A stretch of DNA of 64,000 nt from Phyllobacteriaceae bacterium. Its GTDB lineage: Bacteria > Pseudomonadota > Alphaproteobacteria > Rhizobiales > Rhizobiaceae. Position numbers and translations under genes: made by a program. The notes under the pieces are model-generated. The model was not told the origin of the DNA and did not search any database. It saw only the letters and a program-made list of their open reading frames with translations. Below are positions 62,272-64,000 of the stretch, in pieces (the first letter of the stretch is position 1; each line of letters opens with the position of its first letter). The stretch lies in contig PAPF01000029.1 of assembly GCA_002708825.1 (NCBI GenBank), forward strand, positions 62,001-126,000, in the 5' to 3' direction.

Positions 62272-62793
62272 TCATTGTCCGGGCCGGAAGGCTGCGACCA
62301 CCTCCGGGTCGGTCTCGATCCGTCCGGCCCCGATCAGGTCGAGGCAATAGGGAATGGCCGGAAAGACGGCGTCGAGGCAGGTGCGGATGGAAGCAGGCTT
62401 GCCCGGCAGGTTGACGATCAGCGTGGAGCCGCGCACACCCGCTGTCTGGCGAGAGAGAATGGCGGTCGGCACCTCCTCCAGGCTCTTCTTGCGCATCAGT
62501 TCGCCAAAGCCCGGCAATTCCTTTTCGATGACGTCCGCCATGGCTTCAGGCGTCTCGTCGCGCGGTGATGGGCCGGTGCCACCCGTGGTCAGCACGAGAT
62601 CCGCACGCTCCGTGCTGCAAAGCTCCAGCAACGCCGAGGCGACGGTCTCGCGTCCATCCGGAATGATCCTGATCTCGAAGTCGAAAGGCGAGGTGATGGC
62701 TGCCTTGAGCCAGGCTTCGATGGCCGGCCCGCCCTTGTCTTCATACTCGCCGCGGCTGGCGCGGTCGGAAATCACGAGGGCGACAATGCGCAT
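62272..62793 (-). CDS. mogA: Molybdopterin adenylyltransferase (MogA/MoaB family)
   Basis: 173 residues. MogA adenylates molybdopterin before molybdenum insertion. The signature VLTTGGTGPSPRDETPEAM lies at about 68-86, with VISDRASRGEYEDKGGP at the start and LIVNLPGKPASIRTCLDAVFPAIPYCLDLIG near the end. The MogA form (with PRD after TGGTG) is favoured over MoaB. It is 4 bp after moaA, a typical coupling for molybdenum-cofactor synthesis. The start is ATG 62793. Confidence 0.93.
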   Translation of the reverse strand: MRIVALVISDRASRGEYEDKGGPAIEAWLKAAITSPFDFEIRIIPDGRETVASALLELCSTERADLVLTTGGTGPSPRDETPEAMADVIEKELPGFGELMRKKSLEEVPTAILSRQTAGVRGSTLIVNLPGKPASIRTCLDAVFPAIPYCLDLIGAGRIETDPEVVAAFRPGQ

Positions 62794-62797
62794 GGGT

Positions 62798-63814
62798 TCA
62801 TCCTCCAAGATGGGACATGGGCCGCGAAAGCCCGCCTGAAACCGTGCCGTCATAGCCGAAACCATGGCCCCAGGGCTTGGCGGCGACGGCGCCCAGAATG
62901 GCCTGTTCCAGCTGTTCCGGACCCTCGCCGGACCGCAGCGCGGCGCGCAGGTCCACCGCGCCGTCGTCGCCCATGCAGGGGAAGAGTTGTCCGGTGCAGC
63001 TCACCCGCATCCGGTTGCAGGCAGCACAGAAATTGCACGACAGCGGCGCGATGAAGCCGATCAGCCCGCCGGTTTCCCGAACGCGCATGTAGCGCGCCGG
63101 CCCGCCGGTCGCTTTCGCCACCGGCTCCAGCGTATAGCGCGCCTTCAGCCAGGCTTCCGCCTCGCTGAGCGGAAGGTGGTTTTCGCCATAGCCATCGAGT
63201 GCGCCGCCCAGCGGCATGGCTTCGATGAAGGTGAGATCCATTCCCCGGCCATGGGCATAGGCTATGAGGTCCGCCGCATCGCGCTCGAACTGCCCCTTCT
63301 GCACCACCGCGTTGAGCTTGACCGACAACCCTTCGCCGAGCGCCGCATCGATGCCGGCCAGCACCTTGGCGACGTCGCCCCAGCGGGTCACCGCCCGGTA
63401 TCGCTCCGCGTCAAGTGTATCCAGCGAGACATTGACGCGCCGCACGCCGTTTTCCTTGAGCGACGCGGCGTGGCGGGCCAGCAGCGTTCCGTTCGTGGTC
63501 AGCGTCACCTCGTCGAGATCGCCCGCCTCCAGGTGCGGTTTCAACTGGGCGAAAAGCGTCATGATGTTCTTGCGGACAAGAGGCTCGCCGCCGGTCAGGC
63601 GCAGCTTGCGGATGCCCAGCCGCATGAAGGTTTCGGCCACCCGGTAGGTCTCTTCCAGGCTCAGCACGTCCTTGCGCGGCAGGAAGGTCATGTGTTCCGA
63701 CATGCAATAGGTGCAGCGCAGGTCGCAGCGGTCCGTCACCGAAAGCCGCAGATAAGTGATGGCGCGGCCGAACGTGTCGGTCAGTCTCGCGTGACCCGGC
63801 GCATTCGTCTTCAC
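62798..63814 (-). CDS. moaA: GTP 3',8-cyclase MoaA (radical SAM)
   Basis: 338 residues. Radical-SAM cysteines are CDLRCTYC (about 30, 34, 37); the C-terminal [4Fe-4S] ligands lie in SCNFCAACNRMRVSCTG; and the protein ends in the functional GG. It converts GTP to 3',8-cyclo-GTP, the first step to the molybdenum cofactor. I favour GTG 63814, because AGGA stands 8 nt upstream, over ATG 63838, which has none and overlaps the previous gene. The molybdenum cofactor and anaerobic ubiquinone genes in one cluster suggest a molybdoenzyme such as nitrate reductase near by. Confidence 0.94.
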   Translation of the reverse strand: MKTNAPGHARLTDTFGRAITYLRLSVTDRCDLRCTYCMSEHMTFLPRKDVLSLEETYRVAETFMRLGIRKLRLTGGEPLVRKNIMTLFAQLKPHLEAGDLDEVTLTTNGTLLARHAASLKENGVRRVNVSLDTLDAERYRAVTRWGDVAKVLAGIDAALGEGLSVKLNAVVQKGQFERDAADLIAYAHGRGMDLTFIEAMPLGGALDGYGENHLPLSEAEAWLKARYTLEPVAKATGGPARYMRVRETGGLIGFIAPLSCNFCAACNRMRVSCTGQLFPCMGDDGAVDLRAALRSGEGPEQLEQAILGAVAAKPWGHGFGYDGTVSGGLSRPMSHLGG

Positions 63815-63827
63815 GGTCCTGTTCCTT

Positions 63828-64000
63828 TCAAAAGCCATGGGAATGGCCGCCGGCGCAGCCGCCGTCGGCGCAGCTTGTACCGCCCCCGGCACGGGCACGG
63901 TCGCAGCCAAGATCGCGCAGCAGACCGTCATGCAGGCCGTAGACCCAGCCGTGAATGGCCAGCCTGCGCCCCCGCGCCCAGGCAGACTGGATGATCGGCG
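63828..64000 (-). CDS. C-terminal part of a beta-carbonic anhydrase with a Cys/Gly/His-rich tail (cut by window end)
   Basis: 57 codons including the stop are in view. [29 protein letters not shown] matches the C-terminal part of beta-class carbonic anhydrases (xQSAWxxGxxLxxHGWxYxxxxGxLxDL). The catalytic zinc residues lie outside the window. After the core comes an unusual tail of about 25 residues with three Cys and two His ([16 protein letters not shown] at the very end). This tail is unlike other members I know and could bind metal. Ends 13 bp before moaA, same direction. Confidence 0.75.
   Translation of the reverse strand, partial: PIIQSAWARGRRLAIHGWVYGLHDGLLRDLGCDRARAGGGTSCADGGCAGGHSHGF

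Overview
The window is a GC-rich, gene-dense piece of chromosome from an alphaproteobacterium, most likely a Hyphomicrobiales (Rhizobiales) member. The clues are a BA14K-family protein, a PetP/PetR-like MarR and response-regulator pair, a petABC bc1 operon with apt behind it, a MoxR-DUF58-BatA/DUF4159 operon, clustered GANTC (CcrM-type) sites and promoters resembling CTTGAC-N17-CTATAT. I see no insertion sequence, prophage, CRISPR array, tRNA or rRNA gene, and no compositional island. About 68 protein genes, two of them cut by the window ends, cover nearly all of the DNA. One more, a leucine-rich leader peptide, is too short for ordinary gene calling.

Layout. 0-5.6 kb: YbjN, CsaA, an EptA-like phosphoethanolamine transferase, a TrkH potassium channel subunit, a cold-shock protein with a long structured leader, and BA14K. 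5.6-12.3 kb: a glyoxalase-II-like hydrolase and ilvE, divergent from petP-petR-histidine kinase, then a small cytochrome c and SelO. 12.4-19.5 kb: pgeF-like laccase-domain protein, an M24-fold hydrolase, a lipoprotein, prs, rplY, pth and ychF. 19.5-24.3 kb: DUF599, an APC permease, a DUF2892 protein with a Crp/Fnr regulator, two MaoC-fold proteins and apt. 24.4-27.1 kb: petA-petB-petC (cytochrome bc1).

27.3-35.1 kb is a leftward series: two ABC exporter half-transporters, an ATP-grasp ligase, an MBOAT acyltransferase, an AlgX/AlgJ-like SGNH protein and a DUF6665 protein. It could make, export and acylate an unknown product. 35.2-39.8 kb: trmL, hemF, DUF1059, and the DUF1285-CoA pyrophosphatase-CCA transferase operon. 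40-46.8 kb: moxR, DUF58, a BatA/DUF4159 protein and a second VWA-like membrane protein, overlapping or nearly so. 46.8-50.6 kb: a signalling operon of a periplasmic sulfite-oxidase-fold protein without cysteine, a hybrid kinase with receiver and Hpt domains, and an HD-GYP response regulator.

50.9-56.6 kb: YghU and glutathionyl-hydroquinone-reductase-type GSTs, an acetyltransferase, a Nudix hydrolase, a phosphoesterase and an alpha/beta hydrolase. 56.7-58.6 kb: leuA behind a leucine attenuator whose leader peptide appears to be translated from a leaderless message. 59.4-64 kb: a leftward cluster of beta-carbonic anhydrase (partial), moaA, mogA, ubiT, ubiU, ubiV and a small coupled gene. It joins molybdopterin synthesis to O2-independent ubiquinone synthesis, which suggests anaerobic (perhaps nitrate) respiration.

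The strongest regulatory readings are the leuA attenuator, the overlapping divergent ilvE/petP promoters with a probably leaderless petP message, and the cold-shock leader. Everything comes from reading the sequence; no database search was run.
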